A stretch of DNA of 64,000 bases, taken from Brevundimonas sp. EYE_349 (lineage in GTDB: Bacteria; Pseudomonadota; Alphaproteobacteria; Caulobacterales; Caulobacteraceae). Shown here one piece after another: positions 52,034-61,457 of the stretch. Made by a program: the position numbers and the translations under genes. Under the pieces are notes generated by a model. That model was not told the origin of the DNA. It searched no databases and worked only from the letters and a program-made list of their open reading frames with translations. Each line of letters opens with the position of its first letter. Within the stretch, counting starts at the first letter, position 1. Location of the stretch: contig NZ_JAHXPB010000003.1 in assembly GCF_023147505.1 (NCBI RefSeq), forward strand, positions 347,993-411,992. The letters run 5' to 3'.

Positions 52034-53425
52034 TTAGTAACGGTAGTGATCCGCCTTGAAGGGGCCTTCGACCGGCACATTGATATAGTCCGCCTGGTCC
52101 TTGGTCAGGGTCGTCAGCTTGGCGCCCAGCTTGGCCAGGTGCAGGAAGGCGACCTTCTCGTCCAGGTGTTTGGGCAGGGTGTAGACCTTGTTCTCGTACT
52201 TGTCGGCGTTAGTCCACAGCTCGATCTGGGCCAGGGTCTGGTTGGTGAAGGACGCCGACATCACGAAGGACGGGTGGCCCGTGGCGTTGCCCAGGTTCAC
52301 CAGACGGCCTTCCGACAGCAGGATGATCTTCTTGCCGTCCGGGAACTCGACGTGGTGGACCTGCGGCTTGATCTCGTCCCACTTGAAGTTCTTCAGGCCC
52401 GCGACCTGAATTTCCGAGTCGAAGTGGCCGATGTTGCAGACGATGGCGTTGTTCTTCATCCGGCGCATGTGATCGACCGTGATGACGTCCTTGTTGCCCG
52501 TCGTCGTCACATAGATGTCGGCGCGGTCGGCGGTGTCGTCCAGGGTCTGGACCTCATAGCCTTCCATCGCGGCCTGAAGGGCGCAGATCGGGTCAATTTC
52601 GGTCACGATCACGCGGGCGCCGCCTTGGCGCAACGAGGCGGCCGAGCCCTTGCCCACGTCGCCATAGCCGCAGACCACGGCGACCTTGCCCGACAGCATC
52701 ACGTCGGTGCCGCGACGGATGGCGTCGACCAGGGATTCACGGCAGCCGTACAGATTGTCGAACTTGGACTTGGTGACGCTGTCGTTGACGTTGATGGCGG
52801 GGAAGGGCAGCTCGCCCTTTTCGGCCATCTGATACAGGCGGTGAACGCCGGTGGTGGTCTCTTCCGACACGCCGCCGATGGCGTCGCGGATCGCCGAATA
52901 GAAGCCGGGCTTTTCGGCGATGTAGCGCTTCATGACGGAGAAGAGGGCTTCTTCCTCTTCGTTCTGCGGGTTGGCCAGGACCGAGATGTCCTTCTCGGCC
53001 TTGGGGCCCAGAACGGTCAGCAGGGTGGCGTCGCCGCCGTCGTCCAGGATCAGGTTCGGATAGCCGCCGTCGGCCCATTCGAAGATCTTGTGCGCATAGT
53101 CCCAGTATTCCACCAGCGTCTCGCCCTTGGTGGCGAAGACCGGGGTGCCGTTGGCGGCGATCGCGGCGGCGGCGTGGTCCTGGGTCGAGAAGATGTTGCA
53201 CGAGGCCCAGCGCACTTCGGCGCCCAGGGCTTCCAGCGTCTGGATCAGGACCGCCGTCTGGATGGTCATGTGCAGCGATCCGGCGATGCGGGCGCCCTTC
53301 AGCGGCTTGGCGGCGCCGAACTCGTCACGCAGCGCCATCAGGCCCGGCATTTCGGTTTCGGCGATGGCGATTTCCTTATTGCCCCAGTCGGCCAGGGAAA
53401 TGTCGCGGACGATGTAGTCGGTCAT
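52034..53425 (-). CDS. ahcY: Adenosylhomocysteinase
   Basis: A 463-residue SAH hydrolase that splits S-adenosylhomocysteine to adenosine and homocysteine, relieving inhibition of methyltransferases. The NAD-binding glycine motif is [40 protein letters not shown] holds the catalytic Lys/Asp region, and the C-terminus is [11 protein letters not shown] 28-base near-palindrome lies 66-93 bases upstream and is a likely operator. No SAH riboswitch fold was recognised by eye in the leader. Confidence 0.97.
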   Translation of the reverse strand: MTDYIVRDISLADWGNKEIAIAETEMPGLMALRDEFGAAKPLKGARIAGSLHMTIQTAVLIQTLEALGAEVRWASCNIFSTQDHAAAAIAANGTPVFATKGETLVEYWDYAHKIFEWADGGYPNLILDDGGDATLLTVLGPKAEKDISVLANPQNEEEEALFSVMKRYIAEKPGFYSAIRDAIGGVSEETTTGVHRLYQMAEKGELPFPAINVNDSVTKSKFDNLYGCRESLVDAIRRGTDVMLSGKVAVVCGYGDVGKGSAASLRQGGARVIVTEIDPICALQAAMEGYEVQTLDDTADRADIYVTTTGNKDVITVDHMRRMKNNAIVCNIGHFDSEIQVAGLKNFKWDEIKPQVHHVEFPDGKKIILLSEGRLVNLGNATGHPSFVMSASFTNQTLAQIELWTNADKYENKVYTLPKHLDEKVAFLHLAKLGAKLTTLTKDQADYINVPVEGPFKADHYRY

Positions 53426-53490
53426 GGCTCGGGCTCCTGGCCGAAGGATGGATTTGGCGCCTCATACCCCGACAATGTCTTGGGGGCAAC

Positions 53491-53518
53491 GATCGTATAA
53501 AGATATCCTTATGCGATC
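53491..53518. promoter_or_regulatory. 28-base near-palindromic operator upstream of ahcY
   Basis: The left half GATCGTATAAAGAT and the right half ATCCTTATGCGATC are inverted copies that agree at 12 of 14 positions. The site lies 66 bases before the ahcY start and 105 before the divergent chemoreceptor gene. An AT-rich core with this symmetry is typical of ArsR-type dimeric repressors such as the SahR-like regulators of the SAM cycle; that link is inferred. Confidence 0.65.
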
Positions 53519-53622
53519 CAGCTTCCGTCAAGCCGCGTGTTAACGTGACCCAAACCCCCGCTCGCTAAAGGCGGGGAGGCCGTGACGGGGGCGTCCGGCC
53601 AGTATCAGTGGAGTTCAACGCC

Positions 53623-55107
53623 ATGTCCGACGTCGCGATTCAGCAACGCACGACTTTCGCCGGTCTGACCCAGCCGTCCGCCGCCTATCGAGCCATGCAG
53701 GACATCCTGCGCGCCGCCGCGCCGGGCGCCCTAGACGCCTTCTACGACCGCATCCGCGCCACAGCCGAGACGCGGCGCTTCTTCCACGACGACGCTCATA
53801 TGGGCCGCGCAAAGTCAGCCCAGGTCGGACACTGGGACGCCATCATCGCAGGACGCATCGACGACGACTACGCCCGGGCCGTCGCCGTCATCGGCCGCAC
53901 CCACGCCCGCATCGGGCTGGAGCCGCGCTGGTACATCGGCGGCTACGGCGTGCTGCTGGGCGAACTGATCAAGGCGGTGGCGATGCGGCCGCGCAAGCCA
54001 TTCGCCGGCGCCGCCCACGACCGTCAGACCGGCGAGGCTTTGGCCGAACTGAACCAGCGCGCCCTGCTGGACATGGAGTTGGCCATCTCCACCTATCTGG
54101 ACGCGCTCGAGGCCGAACGCGACCAGGTCGCCGCCGCAAAGGCTGAGGCCGAGGCGCGCCAGAGCCAGGTGGTCGCCGCCTTGGGCAAGGCCCTGAAGAC
54201 CCTGGCCCAAGGCGATCTCGGCGTGTCGATCCGGGCGGATTTCCCACCCGAATACGAGACGCTGAAGGACGACTTCAACGCCGCCGCCGCCAGCCTGCGC
54301 CTCGCCTTCGGCGCCGTCGCCGACAGCGCAGAGGCGGTCCGGACCGGCTCGGGCGAACTGGCCATCGCCTCGGACGACCTGGCCGTGCGCACCGAACGCC
54401 AGGCGGCCGGGCTGGAGCGCACCGCCGCCACCACCGAGGAGATCGCCGCCGGGGTCGAACAGGCCGCCACGGGCGCCCAGAACACCGCTCAGGCCGTCGT
54501 CGCCGTCCGCCGAGACGTCGAACACGGCGGGTCCGTGGTGGACGAGACCACCCAGGCCATGACGGCCATCCGCGACTCCTCGCATGAGATCGCCCGCTTC
54601 ACCTCCCTGATCGACGAGATCGCTTTCCAGACCAATCTGCTGGCCCTGAACGCCGGGGTCGAGGCGGCCCGCGCGGGCGACGCCGGTCGCGGCTTCGCGG
54701 TCGTCGCCGCCGAGGTCCGCGCCCTGGCTCAGCGGTCGGCCGATGCGTCGGGCGAGATCCGAACCCTGATCGCAACCTCCGCCGCCCAGGTGGCGCGCGG
54801 GGTCGAACTGGTCGAACGGGCCGGCGAGGCCTTGCAGAGCATCGGTCAGCGGGTCGCGGCGGTCGACGACCTGGCCGGCGGCATGGCCTCGGCCTCGCGC
54901 CACCAGGCGGATCGGTTGGCCGAGGTGCGCCAGGCCCTGGCACAGTTGGACGAAATCACCCAGCAGAACGCCGCCATGACCGAACAGGCCACCGCCGCCA
55001 GCCGCCAACTGGCCAACGAGGCCGAGACCCTGGCCCGCCAGATCGCCGGCTTCCGCTTCGACGAGACCGATGCGCAGCCAGAATCTCAGGCGCGTCGCGC
55101 GGCGTGA
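53623..55107 (+). CDS. Globin-coupled methyl-accepting chemotaxis protein
   Basis: A 494-residue soluble chemoreceptor. Residues 1 to about 175 form a protoglobin heme sensor with proximal His94 in GRTHARIGLEPRWYIGGYG. A short HAMP-like segment follows (ALGKALKTLAQGDLGVSIRA), then the MCP signalling domain with the hairpin tip IDEIAFQTNLLALNAGVEAARAG-type sequence and VAAEVRALAQRS. There is no membrane helix, so it should be cytoplasmic and sense oxygen or NO, like HemAT. The ATG at 53623 has GGAG upstream. The CheR-like enzyme at 25.5 kb is a possible modifier. Confidence 0.92.
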   Translation: MSDVAIQQRTTFAGLTQPSAAYRAMQDILRAAAPGALDAFYDRIRATAETRRFFHDDAHMGRAKSAQVGHWDAIIAGRIDDDYARAVAVIGRTHARIGLEPRWYIGGYGVLLGELIKAVAMRPRKPFAGAAHDRQTGEALAELNQRALLDMELAISTYLDALEAERDQVAAAKAEAEARQSQVVAALGKALKTLAQGDLGVSIRADFPPEYETLKDDFNAAAASLRLAFGAVADSAEAVRTGSGELAIASDDLAVRTERQAAGLERTAATTEEIAAGVEQAATGAQNTAQAVVAVRRDVEHGGSVVDETTQAMTAIRDSSHEIARFTSLIDEIAFQTNLLALNAGVEAARAGDAGRGFAVVAAEVRALAQRSADASGEIRTLIATSAAQVARGVELVERAGEALQSIGQRVAAVDDLAGGMASASRHQADRLAEVRQALAQLDEITQQNAAMTEQATAASRQLANEAETLARQIAGFRFDETDAQPESQARRAA

Positions 55108-55143
55108 GGCTTTCTTAAGCGCCGACGCCTAAAAGTCAGGCGC

Positions 55144-55548
55144 ATGGAACGCCGCGCTCTTCTTGGTCTCGCCGTCGTCGCGACGGCCTCCGCCACGACC
55201 ACCCCGGCCGCCCGCGCCTCTTCGGGCGGCGGCGCGGCTTCGCCCGACACCTATTTCCGCCTGCCGATCATCACCGCCGCGATCATTCACGGCGACGGGC
55301 GACGCGGGGTCCTGACCATCGAGACCGGGGTGGACGTGCCGGACGCCGCGCTTCGCACCCGCGCCCAGCAGTCGGCGCCGCGTCTGCGCGCCGCCTACAA
55401 CACCGTGGCCCAGCGGTTCGGCGCGGGCCTTCGTCCCGGCGCCGTGCCCGACGTCGACCGACTGGCCGCCGATCTCCAGACCGCCACCAACGCCACCCTG
55501 GGCCGTCCCGGCGCGCGTTTGCTGCTGGGCACGGTCATGGCCGTCTGA
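55144..55548 (+). CDS. FliL-like exported protein
   Basis: A 134-residue protein with a twin-arginine-like signal MERRALLGLAVVATASATTT. The mature part reads DTYFRLPIITAAIIHGDGRR then VLTIETGVDVPDAALRTRAQ, PRLRAAYNTVAQRF and a C-terminal LLGTVMAV. This strand-helix order matches the periplasmic domain of FliL, the stator-associated flagellar protein, but it lacks FliL's membrane helix. It is directly downstream of the chemoreceptor with a 36-base gap. The FliL likeness is a pattern match, not a proof. Confidence 0.65.
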   Translation: MERRALLGLAVVATASATTTPAARASSGGGAASPDTYFRLPIITAAIIHGDGRRGVLTIETGVDVPDAALRTRAQQSAPRLRAAYNTVAQRFGAGLRPGAVPDVDRLAADLQTATNATLGRPGARLLLGTVMAV

Positions 55549-55561
55549 GACCGAGCCGCCC

Positions 55562-57739
55562 CTAGAGGAACGAATAGGGGTCCACGTCGACGGTCAGGCG
55601 CACCGAGCCCGGCGCCTTGACCCGCTGCAGCCACGCCCGCAGGAAGGCTTGGAGGTTCACGTCGCGGTCGGCCCGCACCAGCAGGCGCTTGCGCCTTCGT
55701 CCCCGCACCAGGGCCAGCGGCGCATCCGCGGGTCCGTAAACCTCCAGCCGCTCGGCGTTGGGAATGGCTTGGGCCAGATCATTGGCCAGTTTCTCCACCG
55801 CGACCGCATTCTCGCTGGACAGGATGATCGCCGCCAGCCGGCCATAGGGCGGCAGGGACGCCGCCGCGCGCTCGGCCATCTCGGCCTCCACGAAGGCGTC
55901 TCGGTCGCCGGCCGCCAAGGCCATCAGCACCGGATGTTCGGGCGTCCAGGTCTGCAACAGCGCCCGCCCCGGCTTGTCCGACCGCCCCGCCCGGCCCGTC
56001 GCCTGGGCCAGCAGTTGATAGGTGCGTTCGGCCGCCCGCAGGTCGCCGCCGCGCAGGCCCAGATCCGCGTCCACCACGCCCACCAGGGTCAGGCGCGGGA
56101 AATTGTGCCCCTTGGCCGCGGCTTGGGTCGCCACCAGAATGTCGATCTCCCCCTCCGTCATCCGCTGGATCAGGGCGCGGGCCGACCGGGCGTCAGGCGC
56201 GGTGTCGGAACTGAACACCGCCGTGCGCGCCTCGGGGAATAGCTGGCGCACCTCTTCCTCGACCCGCTCGACCCCCGGTCCGACCGAGACGAGCGAGTCC
56301 TCGGCCCCGCATGACGGACACAGTTTAGGCCGCGCCATGGAGAAGCCGGTGAGGTGACAGACCAGCCGCCCTGTATAGCGATGCTCGACCAGCCAGCTGT
56401 CAGTGTCCGGCGCCGTCAGCCGATGACCGCAGGCGCGGCACAGGACGACGGGCGCATAGCCGCGCCGATTCAGGAACAGCAGCGTCTGCTCGCCCCGCAG
56501 CAAGGTCTCGCCGATGGCCAGCCGCAGCGGCTGCGAAAGCCAGGTCTGGGGATCGGGCGTGTTCTGCCTCAGGTCCAGCAGGCCGATGTCCGGCAGGACG
56601 GCCTTCCCGTGCCGCGCGCCCAGCTTCAGCCAGTCGTAGCGACCGCTGTGGGCGTTCCATAGCGTCTCCAGCGAGGGCGTCGCCGAGGCCAGGACCACCG
56701 CCGCCCCCTCGATCCGCGCGCGCGCCACCGCCAGGTCGCGGCCGTGATAGACCAGCCCTTCCTCCTGTTTGAACGAGCCGTCGTGTTCCTCGTCCACCAC
56801 GATAAGGCGCAGATTGACGAAGGGCAGGAACAGGGCCGAGCGCGCCCCGACCACGATGTTGCAGCGCCCGGCGACCACCGCCTCCCACACCTGACGACGG
56901 CGCGGCGGAGCGACGCCGGAATGCCATTCAGCCGGGGCCGCGCCGAACCGAGCCGTGATCCGCTCGATCAGGGCCTGGGTCAGGGCGATCTCGGGCAATA
57001 GGATCAGGACCTGCGCCGCCGGATCGGCGCGCAGCACCCGCGCGATGGCCTCCAGATAGGCCTCGGTCTTGCCCGATCCCGTCACCCCGTCCAGCAGGAA
57101 GGGCCGAAAGCCGCCGCCCGTCACGCCGTCCGCCATGGCCGCCGCCGCCGCCGCCTGGTCGCCGTTCAGCAAGGCGGGCGCATGGTCGGGATCGGGTCGC
57201 TCGAACGCGGCCTCTGCCGCGATCTCGATGATCTCCAGCACGCCTTCGTCGATCAGACCCTTGACCACGCCGGACGAGACCCCCGCCGCGCGCGCCAGAT
57301 CGGCGGCCGTCATCGCCCGGTCGCCCAAGGCGTCCAGCACGCCCGTCCGCGCCGGGGTCGCTCGCGACGGGGCCCGCTCGCCCACCCTCCGCACCCGGCG
57401 TTCCGGCCGGGGACGCGGCGCGCGCAGACCCTTCAACGCCGTCGCGGCCATCTCGCCCGGCGGCGACAGGGTCCAGCGCGCGGCCCATTCCACGAACTCC
57501 ATCACGCCCGCCGGCAGGGCAGGATCGTCCAGCCGACTGTCCACCGCCTTCAGCCGCCGGTTCGATCCGGTCGTCTCGAACACCTCCGACACCACGCCCC
57601 GGATCAGGCGCGGCCCCAGCGGCACGGCGACCTGATCGCCGCGCGCCAAATCTCCGTGGGCCAGCGTCAGCGCCTCGGGAACCTCATAGTCGAAGGCCTC
57701 CGGCACCGGCAGGGGAATGAGGACCGAGGCGACTTTCAC
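55562..57739 (-). CDS. priA: Primosomal protein N' (replication restart helicase PriA)
   Basis: A 725-residue helicase that reloads the replisome at collapsed forks. It starts at a GTG ([20 protein letters not shown]) with GAGG upstream. The Walker [20 protein letters not shown] box [15 protein letters not shown] and motif [14 protein letters not shown] are intact. The zinc region (56309-56440) keeps CRACG and CPSCG but has APDTDSW where CPxC is expected and CHLTG where CxxC is expected, so three of eight canonical cysteines are absent. It is divergent from the transaldolase gene. Confidence 0.93.
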   Translation of the reverse strand: MKVASVLIPLPVPEAFDYEVPEALTLAHGDLARGDQVAVPLGPRLIRGVVSEVFETTGSNRRLKAVDSRLDDPALPAGVMEFVEWAARWTLSPPGEMAATALKGLRAPRPRPERRVRRVGERAPSRATPARTGVLDALGDRAMTAADLARAAGVSSGVVKGLIDEGVLEIIEIAAEAAFERPDPDHAPALLNGDQAAAAAAMADGVTGGGFRPFLLDGVTGSGKTEAYLEAIARVLRADPAAQVLILLPEIALTQALIERITARFGAAPAEWHSGVAPPRRRQVWEAVVAGRCNIVVGARSALFLPFVNLRLIVVDEEHDGSFKQEEGLVYHGRDLAVARARIEGAAVVLASATPSLETLWNAHSGRYDWLKLGARHGKAVLPDIGLLDLRQNTPDPQTWLSQPLRLAIGETLLRGEQTLLFLNRRGYAPVVLCRACGHRLTAPDTDSWLVEHRYTGRLVCHLTGFSMARPKLCPSCGAEDSLVSVGPGVERVEEEVRQLFPEARTAVFSSDTAPDARSARALIQRMTEGEIDILVATQAAAKGHNFPRLTLVGVVDADLGLRGGDLRAAERTYQLLAQATGRAGRSDKPGRALLQTWTPEHPVLMALAAGDRDAFVEAEMAERAAASLPPYGRLAAIILSSENAVAVEKLANDLAQAIPNAERLEVYGPADAPLALVRGRRRKRLLVRADRDVNLQAFLRAWLQRVKAPGSVRLTVDVDPYSFL

Positions 57740-57769
57740 CGAACTGCGCCCTCGGCTATGAAGCCACTC

Positions 57770-58423
57770 ATGAAACTCTTTCTCGATACCGCCGACGTCG
57801 CCGTCATCAAGGACATGGTCCCCACCGGGATGGTGGACGGCGTCACCACCAATCCGTCGCTGATCGCCAAGTCGGGTCGGAACATCGCCGAGGTCATCGC
57901 CGAAATCTGCGCCCTGGTCGAGGGGCCGATTTCCGCCGAGGCCGTCTCGCTGGATTTCGAGACCATGGTCAAGGAAGGCGACACGCTGGCCGCCATCGCG
58001 CCGAACGTGGTGGTGAAACTGCCCCTGACCTGGGATGGACTGCGCGCCTGCCGCGTCTTCTCCGACAAGGGGATCAAGACCAACGTCACCCTGTGCTTCT
58101 CGGCCGCCCAGGCTCTGCTGGCCGCCAAGGCCGGCGCCACCTTCGTCTCGCCGTTCGTCGGCCGGCTTGAGGACAACGGCGCCGACGGCATCGGCCTGTT
58201 GGAGGAAATCCGCGTCCTGTACGACGTCCACGGTTTCGAGACCCAGATCCTGGCCGCCAGCCTGCGGAATGTCGGCCACGTGGCCGCCGCCGCCGTGGCC
58301 GGGTCGGACGCCGCCACCTTCGGAGCGGACACCTTCAAGGCGCTGGTGAACCACCCGTTAACCGACAAGGGTCTTGATGCCTTCGTGGCGGACTGGGCCA
58401 AGACGGGTCAGTCGATTCTGTAG
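57770..58423 (+). CDS. tal: Transaldolase (TalC/FSA type)
   Basis: A 217-residue small transaldolase of the fructose-6-phosphate aldolase family, which transfers dihydroxyacetone units in the pentose phosphate pathway. The start [20 protein letters not shown], the catalytic lysine in [34 protein letters not shown] and the end [10 protein letters not shown] fit the TalC type. An ATG four codons earlier is possible; neither has a strong ribosome binding site. Transaldolase or aldolase activity cannot be told apart from sequence alone. Confidence 0.9.
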   Translation: MKLFLDTADVAVIKDMVPTGMVDGVTTNPSLIAKSGRNIAEVIAEICALVEGPISAEAVSLDFETMVKEGDTLAAIAPNVVVKLPLTWDGLRACRVFSDKGIKTNVTLCFSAAQALLAAKAGATFVSPFVGRLEDNGADGIGLLEEIRVLYDVHGFETQILAASLRNVGHVAAAAVAGSDAATFGADTFKALVNHPLTDKGLDAFVADWAKTGQSIL

Positions 58424-58447
58424 CATTTCACGTCCCGGAGAGGTCTG

Positions 58448-59173
58448 TTGAGCGGCTCATTGGACCTTTTCGAAACGTCTGAAACGGACGCAGGCGCCCC
58501 CATCGGCGACGGTCTGCATTGGCCCCAGGTGCGCGGCTGGTTGCAGACCCACGCCCAGACCCTGCTGGACGACCGTTCCCTGCTGGAAGAGATCGGCCTG
58601 CGTCCCCATGGGCGCAATGTGGTGGACTTCGGCGCCGCCGCCCTGACACGACTGGAGGCCGTCGCCGAGCGCGAGGCGGGCGCCCGGCGCGAGATCGAGA
58701 TGGTCGCCCGCGCCAACTTCGCCGCCCAGACCCAGACCCACGTCTCCACCCTGGACCTGATGGAGGCGCGCAATCACTCCGATCTGGCCCGTCGCCTGGA
58801 CGGGGCGGCGCAAGGGAGGTTCGGCCTGGCGGGCGCCGCCATCGCCCTGGAAAAGCCCGGCGGCGTGCCTTTCGGCTGGCGCGCGCTGGAAGAAGGCGAC
58901 GTCGACAACCTGCTGGGCGAGCACGGCCTGACCTGGCTGGGGCCGATGATCGCGGGGCTGAACTTTTTCGGCGCCGCCGAGGACGAGGTGAAGTCCATCG
59001 CCCTGGTCCGCATGGCGCCGCACCTGACGCCCGGCGGTCCGCCGCGCCCCTGCCTGTGCGCCTTCGGCTCGCCCGAGCCCGAGGGCTTCACGCCCAACAT
59101 GGGCTGCGAGCTGGCCGCCTTCCTGGCGCGGGTGGTCGAGCGGATGGCCGAGCGATGGCCCATCCTGAACTGA
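58448..59173 (+). CDS. DUF484 family protein
   Basis: A 241-residue protein of the DUF484 group, a GAF-like domain encoded next to xerC in many Proteobacteria. Recognisable parts are VRGWLQTHAQTLLDDRSLLE near the N-terminus, RREIEMVARANFAAQTQTH and the C-terminal GCELAAFLARVVERM. The start is a TTG with GGAGAGG upstream, as no better ATG is close. It overlaps the xerC start by 19 bases, so the two are translated together. Its role is unknown. Confidence 0.85.
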   Translation: MSGSLDLFETSETDAGAPIGDGLHWPQVRGWLQTHAQTLLDDRSLLEEIGLRPHGRNVVDFGAAALTRLEAVAEREAGARREIEMVARANFAAQTQTHVSTLDLMEARNHSDLARRLDGAAQGRFGLAGAAIALEKPGGVPFGWRALEEGDVDNLLGEHGLTWLGPMIAGLNFFGAAEDEVKSIALVRMAPHLTPGGPPRPCLCAFGSPEPEGFTPNMGCELAAFLARVVERMAERWPILN

Positions 59174-60084
59174 CCGCCCCCGACGCCCTGCGCGCCTGGC
59201 TGGATCATCTGGCGCATGAGCGGCGGCTGTCGCCCCGCACCCTGGAAGCCTATGGCCACATCGGACGGCTGTACGTCGCCTTTCTGGAGCGCCATCGCGG
59301 CGAAGCCCCGTCGCTGAATGACATGGGAACCATCACCGCCGCCGAGGTGCGCGCCCATATGGCCGAGCGGCGCAGCGGCGGTCATCCGCTGGCCGCCCGT
59401 TCGCTGAGCCAGACCCTGTCGGCCATTCGCGGCTTTCACGCCTTTCTGGACCGGCGGCTGGAGACGCCTGCGCCGCAGCTGGCCCTGGTGCGCGGCCCCA
59501 GGGCCAAGCCCAGCCTGCCCCGCCCGGTGACGGAGGATCAGGCGCGCGGCCTGTTGGCCGAACCCGACGCCGATCCCGACGCCGAACCGTGGGAGGCCGC
59601 CCGCGACCGCGCCGTCCTGACCCTGCTCTACGGCTGCGGCCTGCGGATATCGGAGGGGCTGTCGCTGACACGCGCCGATGCGCCGCTGGGCGAGACCCTG
59701 CGGATCGTCGGCAAGGGATCAAAGACCCGGATCGTCCCGACCCTGCCCGCCGTGCGTCAGGCGGTGGACGACTATCTGGCGCTTCTGCCCTTTCCGCTCC
59801 AACCCGCTGACGCCCTGTTTCGCGCCCGGCGCGGGGGACCGCTCAGTCCCCGCCACGTCCAGGCCTCGGTCCAGCGGCTGCGCGGGCGACTGGGCCTGCC
59901 CGACCGGACCACGCCCCACGCCCTGCGCCACAGTTTCGCGACCCATCTGCTAGGCGCCGGCGCCGACCTGCGCTCGATCCAGGAGCTGCTGGGCCACGCC
60001 AGCCTTTCCACGACCCAGAAATACACCGGCGTCGACGCGGATAGACTTTTGAACGCCTATGCGGCCGCCCATCCCCGCGCCTAG
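59155..60084 (+). CDS. xerC: Tyrosine recombinase XerC
   Basis: A 309-residue site-specific recombinase that with XerD resolves chromosome dimers at dif. The catalytic set is complete: Arg in YGCGLRISEGLSL, Lys in GKGSKTRIVP, His/Arg in HALRHSFATHLL, His in LLGHASLSTTQ and the nucleophile Tyr in KYTGVD. The N-terminal SAM-like domain (WLDHLAHERRLSPRTLEAYG) is normal. The ATG at 59155 overlaps DUF484. This housekeeping position argues against a phage integrase. Confidence 0.94.
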   Translation: MAHPELTAPDALRAWLDHLAHERRLSPRTLEAYGHIGRLYVAFLERHRGEAPSLNDMGTITAAEVRAHMAERRSGGHPLAARSLSQTLSAIRGFHAFLDRRLETPAPQLALVRGPRAKPSLPRPVTEDQARGLLAEPDADPDAEPWEAARDRAVLTLLYGCGLRISEGLSLTRADAPLGETLRIVGKGSKTRIVPTLPAVRQAVDDYLALLPFPLQPADALFRARRGGPLSPRHVQASVQRLRGRLGLPDRTTPHALRHSFATHLLGAGADLRSIQELLGHASLSTTQKYTGVDADRLLNAYAAAHPRA

Positions 60085-60093
60085 AACGGTCGG

Positions 60094-61041
60094 ATGAGCA
60101 TCGACATCTTGGTGATCGGCCTGCCCGCCCTGGCCGACGACATCCTGACACGGCAGGCGTACGAGCGGGGCTGGACCCTGCATCGTCCCGGCCCGGACGG
60201 CCTGGGGCCGCCCGAAGTCGCGGGCCGGATCGTCGGTGTCGCCGCCTCGGGCGCCGCAACCGTGGACGCCCGGCTGATCGACACAATGCCGGGGCTGAAG
60301 ATCATCTCCGTCCACGCCGTCGGCTATGATCTGACCGACGTCGCCCACGCCCGGTCGCGCGGCGTGGTCGTCACCCATACGCCAGACGTTCTGAACGACG
60401 ATGTGGCGGACCTGGCCCTGCTGCTGGCGCTGGCGACGCTGCGTCGACTGCCCGCCATGGACGCCTATGTCCGCGCCGGGCGCTGGGCGTCCGAGGGGCC
60501 GGCGCCCTTGTCGCGCCGCGCATCCGGCCTGAAGTACGGTCTGCTGGGTCTGGGCCGCATCGGCCGGGCCATCGCCGAGCGGCTGGTTCCGCTGGCCGGA
60601 GAGATCGCCTATCACACCCGTCGCCCCGTCGCCGACGCGCCCTGGCGGCACGTGCCGAACCTGGTCGATCTGGCGGCCCAGGTCGATGTGCTGATCGTCA
60701 TCGTTCCGGGCGGCGCATCGACGCGCGGCCTGGTCTGCGCCCAGGTGCTGGCGGCCCTGGGCCCCGCCGGCGTTCTGATCAATGTGGCGCGCGGCGAGGT
60801 GGTGGATCAGGACGCTCTGGTCGCCGCCCTGACCACGGGCCGGCTGGGTGGCGCGGGCCTGGATGTCTTCGCCGACGAGCCGAACGCGCCCCAGGCCCTG
60901 ATCGACAGCGACCGCTGTGTCCTGACGCCGCACGTCGCCTCGGCCACCGTCCAAACGCGAGAGGCAATGGCCGCGCTGATGATCGACAATCTTGAGGCCG
61001 TGCTATCGGACCGCCAGCCGGTCAGCCCGGTTCCCAACTGA
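60094..61041 (+). CDS. D-2-hydroxyacid dehydrogenase (glyoxylate/hydroxypyruvate reductase-like)
   Basis: A 315-residue NAD(P)-dependent dehydrogenase. The dinucleotide site is YGLLGLGRIGRAIAERLVPL with a HTRRP stretch that suggests NADPH preference. Catalytic Arg is in INVARGEVVDQDAL, Glu in FADEPNAPQAL and His in LTPHVASATVQTREAM. It likely reduces glyoxylate or hydroxypyruvate, which would link it loosely to malate synthase, but substrate cannot be proven. It starts nine bases after xerC ends and its stop abuts that of the convergent gene. Confidence 0.88.
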   Translation: MSIDILVIGLPALADDILTRQAYERGWTLHRPGPDGLGPPEVAGRIVGVAASGAATVDARLIDTMPGLKIISVHAVGYDLTDVAHARSRGVVVTHTPDVLNDDVADLALLLALATLRRLPAMDAYVRAGRWASEGPAPLSRRASGLKYGLLGLGRIGRAIAERLVPLAGEIAYHTRRPVADAPWRHVPNLVDLAAQVDVLIVIVPGGASTRGLVCAQVLAALGPAGVLINVARGEVVDQDALVAALTTGRLGGAGLDVFADEPNAPQALIDSDRCVLTPHVASATVQTREAMAALMIDNLEAVLSDRQPVSPVPN

Positions 61042-61410
61042 TCAGCGAGGGGGCGGCGCGAAGGGTCGGGGCGCCGGCGCCGGGTCCGGCCGAAGCAGAT
61101 TGCGCCCCAGCGCCACGCCCTGACCCGGCACATCGAAGCTGATCGGCGTGGGGCAGTTGCTCTGATCGCGCAGATCGAACAGCAGATACCGTCGCGCCTG
61201 CCCCGCGTCGCGCGAGCGGTCCAGAAGGGCGCCAGGGCGATCAACCGCGGCCACGGGCTTCGCCCCCGCCTCCTGCAGCATGGGATCGCAGGCGACCGCC
61301 GTCCGATTCACGACCGGCGCCGGCCGAACCATCGCCGGATCGATCGCGGCAGCGGAATGGGCGATGGCCGCGCCATCGACGACGATCCGCATCAACAGGG
61401 GCAACATCAC
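61042..61410 (-). CDS. Hypothetical protein, possibly exported
   Basis: A 122-residue protein with two cysteines (AVACDPML and SNCPTPISF) and a proline-rich C-terminus ending PRPFAPPPR. The first 20 residues are moderately hydrophobic and may be a signal peptide. The central segment ARRYLLFDLRDQSNCPTPIS has the balance of a folded strand-rich domain. No relatives are recognised, and codon use is neutral, so it is reported with caution. Confidence 0.5.
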   Translation of the reverse strand: MMLPLLMRIVVDGAAIAHSAAAIDPAMVRPAPVVNRTAVACDPMLQEAGAKPVAAVDRPGALLDRSRDAGQARRYLLFDLRDQSNCPTPISFDVPGQGVALGRNLLRPDPAPAPRPFAPPPR

Positions 61411-61457
61411 AAACCTCCAGTCCGAGCCGGCAGGCTACACTCACAACTGCCGATTGC

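Noticed and set aside
53426..53490. SAH riboswitch in the ahcY leader
   Set aside because: No matching stems or conserved riboswitch core could be drawn by eye; the palindrome upstream is a better explanation for control. A covariance-model search would settle it.
51572..53500. Plus-strand open frame over the flavoprotein and ahcY
   Set aside because: The minus strand encodes two full-length, well-recognised proteins here.
59155..60084. Phage integrase
   Set aside because: The complete Xer catalytic set, DUF484 neighbour and housekeeping context identify XerC.
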